A stretch of 64,000 nucleotides of DNA, taken from positions 1 to 64,000 of the forward strand of contig JADKFA010000011.1 of the NCBI GenBank assembly GCA_016717725.1. Reading direction: 5' to 3'. The notes below the pieces were generated by a model. The model worked only from the letters and a program-made list of their open reading frames with translations. It did no database searches and had not been told where the DNA came from. The translations under genes were made by a program, and so were the position numbers. The stretch comes from Bacteroidota bacterium. Lineage in GTDB: Bacteria > Bacteroidota > Bacteroidia > AKYH767-A > OLB10. Position 1 is the stretch's first letter. Every line of letters starts with the position of its first letter. Below, piece after piece: positions 7,438 to 16,058 of this stretch.

Positions 7438-9081
7438 TTAATTGCAATTTTCAGGTCCTTCAGTAGTGGTTTCACTGGGAATATAAATAAATCGAACGCT
7501 TTCAGAATAAAGATCACCTTCTACATTTACAAAGTAAACACCACCTCTATAATTTGTGAGATCAATGGGTATTCCATCACCAGGATTGATCATCATTCGC
7601 TTTTCAGATAGTAATTGTCCGAGTGCATTGTAAACACTTACCCAGCTTAATTGGCTCTGTTTATTTTGTGATTTTATACAGATCCCCTGTTGAGATGTCA
7701 CAGGATTAGGATAAGCGATGAGGTTACCTCCGCTGCAATTAGAAACGGAAGCATTATTTACTTTAAATCCTGAACTGATGTAATTGTTCACCAATACATC
7801 ATCAGATTCTATCAACCTAAATTCCATTACCTGCGTTCCCGCATTTACTCCTAAAGTGGGTAATGTAACTTGTGTTGATGCTCCTGGTAATAACGTTCCC
7901 GACCATTGAAATGTTTTTTGAAGTCCTGATTGTAATCCATAAATGATGGATACATCGGTTATGGTAGATGTGCCGTTGTTCAGAATTCTGACAACTGGAT
8001 CCAAACACATTGTAGAGGTAATTTTAACGGGATTGAGTACAGAGTCAATGGCTACATCGGAAATATAAAGATTAGGTAATACATGACCGTTAGATATTTT
8101 TAATGAATCTCTAATTCCGTTCAACGTTGTTCTCATTCTAAAAATTTGACCTGGAGTATAAAACATCATACATTTATCGTCGGTATAATCCATGAAATTC
8201 ATGTACATGATTCCAGGAGGTGTTGTCGAGCAATTATCGAGTTCAGGAAAACGTTTACAACGAAATGTAGGACCTTCTTGATTCGGAGTGTCGTCAATAG
8301 CCTGCTGAGTGATTGGAAAATCGCTTGCTGAACAATCGTTATTGTCATCTCCCCAAATATGTGAAAGGATGAGCCAATGTCCAATTTCATGTGTACAGGT
8401 TCTACCAAGATTATACGGAGGATTGGCATTTCCATTTCTTCCAAAAGCTTTGTAGTTAATTACAATACCATCTTGACTAGCATTGGAACCAGGAAAATTT
8501 GCATAACCTAAAGCATTTCCCTCGAGTTGACATACCCAAATATTTAAATATTTTGAACGTGGCCATGCATCGGAACCACCTAGTGCAGTACTGTAAATGG
8601 CGGGATCGAAAATTTGAAATTCTGAAATTGCACTTGACACTCGAATCACTCCATTGCTGTTATTTCCAGAAGGATCTCTCTGTGCAAGTTTAAATCTGAT
8701 TTTACTGTCGGTTATTAAATTTATCCAGTCAGTAGGTACGTCTAATGAACTCGCATTGTGAGCTGCGAAATCTTCATTCAACACATCAATTTGCGATTGA
8801 ATTTCTTCGTCGCTAACATTTTGCTTGGATGTATTATATAAAACATGAACAACAACAGGAATCGTTACCGTGGTATCTATCATCGATGTTGCACTAATTT
8901 CACTGAGAAAATTTCGAATGTTCTCTTTTTCAAAATTCTTATGATAGTTTGCATCCTCCGCCATTTTTTTTAGATGCAACTCGTGTGATAAGCAACGTGT
9001 TTGAGCTGATAATATACCTGAAATAAAACAAGAAGCTATCAATAATAGAATACTGAAATTACGCGAGAGTTGCTGATGCAT
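7438..9081 (-). CDS. Secreted M43 (pappalysin-type) zinc metalloprotease, T9SS cargo
   Basis: A signal peptide (ILLLIASCFISGILSAQ) is followed by an M43 catalytic domain. Its zinc motif HEIGHWLILSH lies at residues 231-241, and the Met-turn text MNFMDYTDDKCMMFY follows. After it comes a CARDB-like beta domain (about residues 335-445), then a T9SS type A sorting domain beginning YPNPV. The enzyme should be secreted or surface-held and cut proteins. Unusually, about 16 residues (IYIPSETTTEGPENCN) follow the usual end of the sorting domain. Two related proteases lie at 9203-11356 and 14040-15965. The mqnE start follows the stop by two bases. Confidence 0.9.
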   Translation of the reverse strand: MHQQLSRNFSILLLIASCFISGILSAQTRCLSHELHLKKMAEDANYHKNFEKENIRNFLSEISATSMIDTTVTIPVVVHVLYNTSKQNVSDEEIQSQIDVLNEDFAAHNASSLDVPTDWINLITDSKIRFKLAQRDPSGNNSNGVIRVSSAISEFQIFDPAIYSTALGGSDAWPRSKYLNIWVCQLEGNALGYANFPGSNASQDGIVINYKAFGRNGNANPPYNLGRTCTHEIGHWLILSHIWGDDNNDCSASDFPITQQAIDDTPNQEGPTFRCKRFPELDNCSTTPPGIMYMNFMDYTDDKCMMFYTPGQIFRMRTTLNGIRDSLKISNGHVLPNLYISDVAIDSVLNPVKITSTMCLDPVVRILNNGTSTITDVSIIYGLQSGLQKTFQWSGTLLPGASTQVTLPTLGVNAGTQVMEFRLIESDDVLVNNYISSGFKVNNASVSNCSGGNLIAYPNPVTSQQGICIKSQNKQSQLSWVSVYNALGQLLSEKRMMINPGDGIPIDLTNYRGGVYFVNVEGDLYSESVRFIYIPSETTTEGPENCN

Positions 9082-9089
9082 AGAGTGTA

Positions 9090-9121
9090 CAAAAGTACGA
9101 AGAAATGAAGCTTAAGTCAAA
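9090..9121 (-). promoter_or_regulatory. Promoter of the M43 protease at 7438-9081
   Basis: On the minus strand TTTG (9118-9121) is separated by 20 bases from TACTTTTG (9090-9097). This matches the Bacteroidota -33/-7 pattern. The ATG (9081) lies eight bases after the -7 box, so the transcript would be leaderless or nearly so. Confidence 0.7.
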
Positions 9122-9145
9122 TAGCTAATCAATTGATTTTTAACT

Positions 9146-9180
9146 AAAAAGGGCTAAGCATAATCGCTTAGCCCTTTTTT
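9146..9180 (-). terminator. Intrinsic terminator of the M43 protease at 9203-11356
   Basis: GGGCTAAGC (9151-9159) and GCTTAGCCC (9166-9174) form a perfect 9 bp stem with a six-base loop, flanked by an A run on the left and a T run on the right. It lies just after the stop on the minus strand and could work in both directions. Confidence 0.85.
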
Positions 9181-9202
9181 GAGGAAATTAATAATTTTTA
9201 TA

Positions 9203-11356
9203 CTATTTTGAAATTTGAAATTTCTCAACTTGACGACCATAGTCAGTTAATACTTCTAAGAAATAGAATCCTGAACACAATGAACTTATATCAATTTTAT
9301 AAATTCCATTTTGAACAAAATTGAGTTTATCGGAAAGTACATCAGCTCCTAATGTTGTAAGTACACGTACTTGAATGTTTCCATTACTCATTTGTTTCGG
9401 AATAACCACATTTAAGTTAGTATTTGCAGGATTTGGAAATAAATTCATTTTGAAACTTGGTGAATTTTCTTGTACTCCTACGAATGGGCAAATAACTGGT
9501 AAAATTAATTGAGCAACCTCAATGCCCCATCCTGTGTTTGGTTCGCTATAGGGATGCCATGTATTATCAGACCATTTTTCCCATCCTGTACCAACGGTAA
9601 TTTCTCCATTCGCACAATGTACAATAGCCAAAGTATCGCCAGGATTATATGTAAACTGAATTCCTACATAAACATCACCGCTCACTGCAATATTGGGTAC
9701 AAAGTCAACCCAAGTTATAGAGCCAGCTAATGCACCTGCAGCAATTGAATCATAGGATACAGTTGCAGTACCTAAAACTGTGTTGGGTTTACCAGACGCT
9801 CCATTGTCATCCCAAACAGTAACGGTAGCTGTTTGACCAGTTGCAGAACTTGAACCAACCCCAAACGCGAAATAGGCTCCATCGATGGTTTGATTGGTTC
9901 CAACAATAGTGTATTTGTCAGCTTTAGCAATATCTAAAAAATCGTTATGTCCTGTTACATAACCCCATCCCAAAGAACCTAAAATAGTAGGTGTATGTAG
10001 AAGTAAATCAAAATTGGTAATGGTATCGCAACTTAATGTTCCTGTTGGATTTACAGTAATGTATCCAATTTTTGTTTCAGTATCGCTTCCTATTCCATTT
10101 GTAGCAACTAAGCTGACATCATAAGTGCCTGGCGTTGTATAAACGATGTTTGTTGGATTTTGTGCAGATGAATTTGTTGGATTTCCACCTGTAAAAGTCC
10201 ACGCCCATCCTGTAGGAATATTGGTACTTAAATCAGTGAAATTAATGGATCCACCTGCAGTAATTGTAGTTGTATTTGCTGAAAAATCAGCCATAGGAGC
10301 GGCAACTATAGGAGGATTACAAGTGGTAGATTGAGAAAGAGCAACGCGCATAGGAGAATTACTCATCACTGTTTGAATTCTTGTTTTTTGATTTGCAGTA
10401 TACATTTTCAAACACAAATCATCACCATAATCCATAAAATTCATGAACATATCTCCATTTGGACCATTATTACAAGTTACATGGGGAAAGGGTACACAAC
10501 CGAAATTTGCAGTTTGCTGTGTAGGGGTATCGCCACAAAAATCATTTCCGCAGTTTGAATCACCCCAAATATGTCGTAGACCTAACCAATGGCCAATTTC
10601 ATGGGTAGCTGTTCTTCCTTTATGATAAGGAATTTGCAAATTACCCACTCGTCCACATGATCTATACCAAATTACTACCCCATCAGTTGTTGCTGTACCA
10701 AAAGGTGCTGTTAAGCCAGAAAGTCCGCTGCCTGCAGGAAAAGTAGCATGCCCTAAAATATAAATACCGTTGTCATTATAATCTGGAACTACCCAAATAT
10801 TTAAATAGTTATTAGTGTTCCATATCGTGTTAGGCTTGATCGTGCCATCAATATAGGATTTTTGAAATGGAGGAATTACTGTATCTATGGTTGTATAATT
10901 AATCCGATCAATTCCAGTGGTGGGACCACCCTGCGGATTAGTTTGTGCTAAGCAAAAATTAATTTCACAGTCTGCAGATACACCTGCAAAAACGCTTTGT
11001 ATGGTTGCCGTGTCTGCATTCAATTTTCTAAAATCTTCATTTAACACTGCTAATTGCGAAAGGATTTGCGCATCGGAAATATTTAACCCAGATCCAACAT
11101 TTGATCCATTATGAATTATGTGAAATACCACGGGGATGTTGTATACAGTAGCGGTCCCTTTGTTACTGTTTTGTGCTTGTTGTTGGATTAATGGTTGAAG
11201 CCAATTTTCGTAATCAGCATCCATAACACCAGATCCACAAGTACGCTTTGTAATCTCATTTTTGGTTGGATTACTTTGCTTGATGAGTCTTTGTTGAGCG
11301 GATGTTATCAAGCTAAATGATAGAAGACAACCCACTAAGAATAGACGATTTTTCAT
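9203..11356 (-). CDS. Secreted M43 zinc metalloprotease with PKD domain, T9SS cargo
   Basis: This is a 717-residue secreted protease. A signal peptide (LFLVGCLLSFSLITSAQ) precedes the M43 domain with HEIGHWLGLRH at residues 252-262 and the Met-turn MNFMDYGDDLCLKMY. A PKD domain follows at about residues 355-440 (ADFSANTT, WTFTGGNP, YTTPGTYDVSLVATN). Then comes a beta-sandwich region of about 190 residues that I do not recognise, and a type A T9SS sorting domain (LFPNPANTNLNVVIP, KFQISK at the end). It should be exported by Sec and T9SS and act on extracellular proteins. A strong terminator follows. Catalytic cores of the three M43 genes in the window are clearly related, but their C-terminal modules differ. 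Confidence 0.92.
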   Translation of the reverse strand: MKNRLFLVGCLLSFSLITSAQQRLIKQSNPTKNEITKRTCGSGVMDADYENWLQPLIQQQAQNSNKGTATVYNIPVVFHIIHNGSNVGSGLNISDAQILSQLAVLNEDFRKLNADTATIQSVFAGVSADCEINFCLAQTNPQGGPTTGIDRINYTTIDTVIPPFQKSYIDGTIKPNTIWNTNNYLNIWVVPDYNDNGIYILGHATFPAGSGLSGLTAPFGTATTDGVVIWYRSCGRVGNLQIPYHKGRTATHEIGHWLGLRHIWGDSNCGNDFCGDTPTQQTANFGCVPFPHVTCNNGPNGDMFMNFMDYGDDLCLKMYTANQKTRIQTVMSNSPMRVALSQSTTCNPPIVAAPMADFSANTTTITAGGSINFTDLSTNIPTGWAWTFTGGNPTNSSAQNPTNIVYTTPGTYDVSLVATNGIGSDTETKIGYITVNPTGTLSCDTITNFDLLLHTPTILGSLGWGYVTGHNDFLDIAKADKYTIVGTNQTIDGAYFAFGVGSSSATGQTATVTVWDDNGASGKPNTVLGTATVSYDSIAAGALAGSITWVDFVPNIAVSGDVYVGIQFTYNPGDTLAIVHCANGEITVGTGWEKWSDNTWHPYSEPNTGWGIEVAQLILPVICPFVGVQENSPSFKMNLFPNPANTNLNVVIPKQMSNGNIQVRVLTTLGADVLSDKLNFVQNGIYKIDISSLCSGFYFLEVLTDYGRQVEKFQISK

Positions 11357-11425
11357 GAATTTTTTATTAATGTTTAATTATATAGAGTTTTGGAAGTATG
11401 AAATTAGTAAAATACTATTGAAAAA

Positions 11426-13003
11426 TTAGTATTCGATTTCAATAAAATTACTTTTTTTTGAAAAAGTTAAAAGTAAAATATCCCCCTCTCTGTGAATCAG
11501 ATAATTCCACTTTATGTGATTTGAATCAATTTGATTCAAATCATAAATTCGGTAGTCAATTTTCACGTCTGTTTGGATGATTTCGTCAGGTCGGTGATGG
11601 TATATTAATTTTGCTTCATCAAGTAGTTTTCTGCATTTTTTATCAGAAAGTTCAACCCCATAAACATTTTTCATTTTCTCATACCATGGTATCATGAAAT
11701 CGGGTTGATGAATTATTCCTTTATATCCAACTGGAGTACTCCTTTTTGCTTCGCTTAAAAAAGAATCATCCTCGGGTAATGTTAAAAAGACAGCATTAAG
11801 CGGGGTGTTTTTAGCAATCCAGTGATGCATTTTTTCTAAATCCTTTTGAGGGTAATTCCCCAATTTATAACGATACTTTAATTTGTCATAATGCAGATTT
11901 GCTGAGTTGAATAGTAATAGCAACATAAAAATGATACAAAAGGTAACTGTCACTCTCATTTTTGTTAAGGAAAGATTCATTGATCGCACCTTTATTTTTT
12001 CTACTAGATAAATTGAAACAGGGATAGCTCCGAATAATGTAGGCCAAATCGTTGCTTTGAACCATTGTAATTTTCCAATCGCATAAATATTCATTTGGGT
12101 GAATCCAATGAAGTAAAGTAGACATCCAGCCGTAGATAGAATGATTAAAATTGAGTAATTCGATAGTTGTTGCCTCTTGGAGCTAAATTGAATACTTAGC
12201 AAAATAATTATCCACCAAAACAGAGTCTTCAGATAATCTGTAAGGGGAAAACAAAAAGGATGGTAATGATTGGAATTTCTAAAATAAAATAGAATGTTAA
12301 AATATTTTTCACTTTCTAATGCTCTCAGAGTTCCAAACTGTAAATAAAGCAATGGAAACAACATAGCCCCAGCAAAGATCAAATAGATGAGAAAGTATTT
12401 TATACTATTTATCCATCTCTTTTTATTTACAATCAAAAATGATGAGATGATTAATAGCATAACTAATTGCAATCCTACCAAAAGTTGAAATAAAGATGCT
12501 ATACCGCAAAATGCAGCCGCAAAAGCTACTTTGCCTTTCGTAAAATAGGAATAAGCCATTGCACCCAAAGCAACTGCAATTACAGTACAAGTGAGCTGAA
12601 CATCTATTATGGAATTACCCCCTACCGTAAAATTGTTAACTAGAATGATCAACGCTGGAGCAATCATAGCTGCTATGGTGTTCTTGCTTACCCTCTCTGA
12701 AATTTGTGAAGCTACCCACCCTATTGTACAAAGACAAATGAAATAAATAAGGAATACTAATGTTGGAATAGGAAGCAAGTAGGCTCCAGCTCGTATTAAA
12801 TATGCAAAATAAAAGCGAATTGAAAACTGTGAAGTTTGAACTGGAACTAGGTAATCGTTTTGATATAAATTTGAATCAATTAACTTATAAACATAAGGTA
12901 AATGTTCCTCTTGATCACCATTGTTAAATTGATAACCGTGAACCAAAATAAAAATAGTGGCAAACAGCACTGAAAGAAGGACACGATCCCAGTTTTTCAT
13001 CAT
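11426..13003 (-). CDS. Polytopic membrane protein, GT-C-like
   Basis: This 525-residue protein has roughly ten to twelve hydrophobic segments and a soluble C-terminal part from about residue 385. The first loop, HGYQFNNGDQEEHLPYVYK, has the acidic pattern often found after the first helix of GT-C glycosyltransferases, and the overall form resembles DUF6798-type membrane proteins. A transfer role with lipid-linked sugars is possible but not shown. It stands alone between a protease on one side and a divergent response regulator on the other. ATG ATG at the start leaves a one-codon ambiguity. The coding strand is more AT-rich than its neighbours and contains long T runs, which may suggest faster divergence or transfer. 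Confidence 0.6.
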   Translation of the reverse strand: MMKNWDRVLLSVLFATIFILVHGYQFNNGDQEEHLPYVYKLIDSNLYQNDYLVPVQTSQFSIRFYFAYLIRAGAYLLPIPTLVFLIYFICLCTIGWVASQISERVSKNTIAAMIAPALIILVNNFTVGGNSIIDVQLTCTVIAVALGAMAYSYFTKGKVAFAAAFCGIASLFQLLVGLQLVMLLIISSFLIVNKKRWINSIKYFLIYLIFAGAMLFPLLYLQFGTLRALESEKYFNILFYFRNSNHYHPFCFPLTDYLKTLFWWIIILLSIQFSSKRQQLSNYSILIILSTAGCLLYFIGFTQMNIYAIGKLQWFKATIWPTLFGAIPVSIYLVEKIKVRSMNLSLTKMRVTVTFCIIFMLLLLFNSANLHYDKLKYRYKLGNYPQKDLEKMHHWIAKNTPLNAVFLTLPEDDSFLSEAKRSTPVGYKGIIHQPDFMIPWYEKMKNVYGVELSDKKCRKLLDEAKLIYHHRPDEIIQTDVKIDYRIYDLNQIDSNHIKWNYLIHREGDILLLTFSKKSNFIEIEY

Positions 13004-13062
13004 AGCACTATCAGTTCAATGTCATATTTGGTGGAAACTAATTAATTAATCTTCCTAAATCC

Positions 13063-13093
13063 TTTAGGATATTTTGCAAGAATACTAAATTTG
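13063..13093 (+). promoter_or_regulatory. Promoter of the orphan response regulator
   Basis: TAAATTTG (13086-13093) matches the -7 consensus exactly. TTTA (13063-13066) stands 19 bases upstream in place of the -33 TTTG. The ATG is at 13114. Confidence 0.55.
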
Positions 13094-13113
13094 TAGAATA
13101 AAGATATTTTAAT

Positions 13114-13815
13114 ATGAGCACTAAACGCATCCTTTTAGTTGAAGACGAACAAAGTTTGGCAGATACGATTAAACTAAACCTTGAATTAGAGGGATATAAA
13201 GTTCAATGGGCTAATGATGGTAAAAAAGCCCTAAAAACTTTTAAGCAAGAGCGATTTGACCTTATTATTTTGGATGTGATGCTTCCTGAGATGGATGGAT
13301 TTACGGTTTGTGAAGCCATTCGTTTAGAGAATGAAGTCATTCCCGTACTCTTCCTAACAGCTAAGCACAGTAGTGCGGATCGAGTTACTGGATTAAAAAT
13401 GGGGGCAGATGATTATCTTACCAAACCATTCAATTTAGAAGAATTGCTACTTAGAGTTCAAATTTTGTTGAAACGTGCTTCTCGAAATGGCGAAAGCGCT
13501 ACTCCAAATTTAAGTACATATACCTTGGATAATTTTCTTATCAATTTCTCTGAAATGTCCGTAGGAACACCCCAAGGTGAGAAAATCAATTTGACCAAAA
13601 AGGAAAGTACACTATTGAAACTATTGATCGACCGAAAAAATGAAGTGGTCTCCCGAGAACATATTTTAGAAACCGTATGGGGATATGATATTTATCCTTC
13701 CACGCGAACTATCGATAATTTTATTGTTACTTTTCGCAAATACTTTGAGAAAGATCCTTCGAGTCCCTTGCATTTTCAATCGGTACGTGGTGTGGGCTAT
13801 AAATTTGTAGAATAA
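13114..13815 (+). CDS. OmpR/PhoB-family response regulator (orphan)
   Basis: This is a 233-residue two-domain regulator. The receiver domain has the acidic pair VEDE, the phospho-acceptor D54 in LIILDVMLPEMDG, the Thr of FLTAKH and the Lys of YLTKPF. The C-terminal winged helix contains KKESTLLKLLIDRKNEVVSREHIL and ends VRGVGYKFVE. It should bind DNA direct repeats when phosphorylated. No histidine kinase lies next to it, so its partner is elsewhere. It is transcribed toward the M43 protease at 14040, which has its own strong promoter. Control of that protease is possible but not shown. Family assignment is secure; target is unknown. Confidence 0.93.
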   Translation: MSTKRILLVEDEQSLADTIKLNLELEGYKVQWANDGKKALKTFKQERFDLIILDVMLPEMDGFTVCEAIRLENEVIPVLFLTAKHSSADRVTGLKMGADDYLTKPFNLEELLLRVQILLKRASRNGESATPNLSTYTLDNFLINFSEMSVGTPQGEKINLTKKESTLLKLLIDRKNEVVSREHILETVWGYDIYPSTRTIDNFIVTFRKYFEKDPSSPLHFQSVRGVGYKFVE

Positions 13816-13945
13816 TTTCTTTTCGTCAATTTTATTAACATGGATTGTTAATTGTATTTTACTAATATTCTATACATAACTTTTTGTTGTATTCTAATAT
13901 TTTTTTTTATTGTCTGCTTTTTTTGACTGGGTTCGGAATTATTTT

Positions 13946-13976
13946 TTTGATTGCTTTAATCTAGTCCTTACATTTG
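13946..13976 (+). promoter_or_regulatory. Canonical Bacteroidota promoter for the M43 protease at 14040
   Basis: TTTG (13946-13949) is followed after exactly 19 bases by TACATTTG (13969-13976), an ideal -33/-7 pair. The predicted leader of about 55 bases contains a small hairpin AGTCG/CGACT (13985-13989/13997-14001) with a T-rich loop. Confidence 0.8.
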
Positions 13977-14039
13977 GTAGTTCTAGTCGGTTTTTTCGAC
14001 TCTAAAGCAAACCAATTCAATAAAAATAAATAACAAAAC

Positions 14040-15965
14040 ATGAAAAAAATGTTCAAATTAGTATTGTTAGCAGCTATGGTGCTAACAGGTGGGGTGCAAG
14101 CACAAAGTATAAGAAATTGTGGAACCATGCAGCATCTGCATGAAATGCAAAAAAATGATCCTGCTACGATTCAAAGAATGCAAAATGCGGAAAGAGAGAC
14201 AGAAAAGTGGATTAATAATAATTCTGCAAATAAAGCCGCAGCAGTTGTCACCATTCCCGTCGTGATTCATGTTGTATACAATACCGCATCTCAAAATATT
14301 TCAGACGCACAAATCAACTCTCAAATGAGTATCTTAAATGCTGATTTTAGAAAATTGAATAGCGATATTAGTTTACTTCCAGCTGTTTTCTCTGGACTTG
14401 CAGCTGATTGTGAAATTCAGTTTTGTTTGGCTCAACGTGATCCTAGTGGTAATGCAACCAATGGTATCGTTCGTAAATCAACAACAGTAACTTCTTTCTC
14501 ATCTAATGATAATATTAAAAGAAATGCAAACGGTGGATCTGATGCTTGGCCTTCTGCTTCCTATCTAAATATTTGGGTCGGAAATTTAAGTGGTGGACTC
14601 TTAGGATATGCACAATTCCCAGGTGGAACAGCAAGTACTGATGGTGTTGTAATACTTCATTCAGGTTTTGGCAATACTGGAACAGCAGCGTATCCATTCA
14701 ACAAGGGTAGAACCGCAACCCATGAAATTGGACATTGGTTAAACTTAAGACATATATGGGGAGATGCAAGTTGTGGTAATGATCAAGTGACCGATACTCC
14801 TACACAGCAAACTTCGAATTTTGGATGCCCTTCTTTCCCTCATGTAACATGTAGCAATGGTCCTAATGGAGATTTACATATGAATTATATGGATTATACG
14901 GATGATGCTTGTATGTATATGTTCACCGCTGGACAAAAAACAAGAATGTTGGCTTCTTTAAATACTACGAGAGCTTCTTTGTTGAGTTCATTAGGATGTG
15001 TTCCTCCTTCTACAGGGTCTTGTGGTGTTCCTTCTGGATTAACTGCTACTGCCATCACAACAACAAAAGCTACATTAAACTGGTCGGCTGTTTCCGGTGC
15101 AACAAGTTATGATGTACAATATAAGGCAACTTCATCCGCTACTTGGATTTTAAGTAACACTACAAGTACCTCAAAGAATTTAACTGGATTAATAACAGCA
15201 ACACCTTATGAATTTCAAGTAAAGGCAAATTGCGCATCTAGTTCAAGTGCATTTTCTCCTTCGTCTGCATTTACAACGGCTTCAGCTTGTTCGGATGTAT
15301 ATGAAAGTAATAATTCGAAAGCGAATGCAAAACCAATTTCTGTAAATACCACTATCATTGCCAAAATAGCTAAATCGACCGATAAAGATTGGTATTCGTT
15401 TTCAACTGTGTCTGGTGCAACGAATTTGCAAGTAGTATTAGATCAACTTCCATTGGATTATGACCTTACCCTTTACAGTTCAACCGGCTCTCAATTAGCT
15501 ACTTCACAGTCAGCAGGAACTGCAACTGAAACGATAATCCGGAATACTACTTCCCCATCTTCGTATTATGTTAAAGTGGTTGGATTTAGTGGAGCATTTA
15601 CTTCTACTAGTTGTTATAACTTACGTGTTAATACTTCTGCTTCTACCTTTAGAACCAACCAGCCAGCTGAGTTTGTGGAAGGAAATATAAATATGGAAAA
15701 GTTGAATTCTTCTTCTCATTTTGTAATATACCCAAACCCTGCTCAAAATATTCTTAATCTAAATTTTATTAGTGACGAAAATTCTTCTGCGGTAGTAACT
15801 GTGGTGGATTTAATGGGAAAAGTGATTGAAGTGAAAAGCATAAGTGCTGTTGAAGGCATAAATAACGTAGAGATGAGTACTTCTCACTTAGAGAATGGAA
15901 TTTATATTCTTCGTTTAACGCAAAACGATGAATCACAAGTTCAAAAAGTTGTAGTTAAGCATTAA
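14040..15965 (+). CDS. Secreted M43 zinc metalloprotease with FN3 and PPC domains, T9SS cargo
   Basis: This is a 641-residue secreted protease. The signal peptide is LVLLAAMVLTGGVQAQ. The M43 domain carries HEIGHWLNLRH at residues 228-238 and the Met-turn MNYMDYTDDACMYMF. A fibronectin type III domain follows (about 328-415, LTATAITTTKATLNWS), then a PPC beta-sandwich (about 417-535, CSDVYESNN, DKDWYSF, DYDLTLYSS). A type A T9SS sorting domain (YPNPAQNILNLNF) ends in KVVVKH. The FN3 and PPC modules probably bind polymer or protein surfaces. The gene has a canonical promoter and a clear terminator, so it is a single-gene unit. It is the third M43 protease in nine kilobases. Confidence 0.93.
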   Translation: MKKMFKLVLLAAMVLTGGVQAQSIRNCGTMQHLHEMQKNDPATIQRMQNAERETEKWINNNSANKAAAVVTIPVVIHVVYNTASQNISDAQINSQMSILNADFRKLNSDISLLPAVFSGLAADCEIQFCLAQRDPSGNATNGIVRKSTTVTSFSSNDNIKRNANGGSDAWPSASYLNIWVGNLSGGLLGYAQFPGGTASTDGVVILHSGFGNTGTAAYPFNKGRTATHEIGHWLNLRHIWGDASCGNDQVTDTPTQQTSNFGCPSFPHVTCSNGPNGDLHMNYMDYTDDACMYMFTAGQKTRMLASLNTTRASLLSSLGCVPPSTGSCGVPSGLTATAITTTKATLNWSAVSGATSYDVQYKATSSATWILSNTTSTSKNLTGLITATPYEFQVKANCASSSSAFSPSSAFTTASACSDVYESNNSKANAKPISVNTTIIAKIAKSTDKDWYSFSTVSGATNLQVVLDQLPLDYDLTLYSSTGSQLATSQSAGTATETIIRNTTSPSSYYVKVVGFSGAFTSTSCYNLRVNTSASTFRTNQPAEFVEGNINMEKLNSSSHFVIYPNPAQNILNLNFISDENSSAVVTVVDLMGKVIEVKSISAVEGINNVEMSTSHLENGIYILRLTQNDESQVQKVVVKH

Positions 15966-15982
15966 TTATAAAGAAAGTTTGA

Positions 15983-16014
15983 AAAAAAGCCCTTCATCCG
16001 AAGGGCTTTTTTTA
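15983..16014 (+). terminator. Intrinsic terminator after the M43 protease
   Basis: AGCCCTTC (15988-15995), loop ATCC and GAAGGGCT (16000-16007) form a perfect stem extended by an A run and followed by a T run. It ends the protease transcript. Confidence 0.9.
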
Positions 16015-16058
16015 TTTTTACCAATTCCATTAGTTAAACATGATTAAGTAATTTTTAT

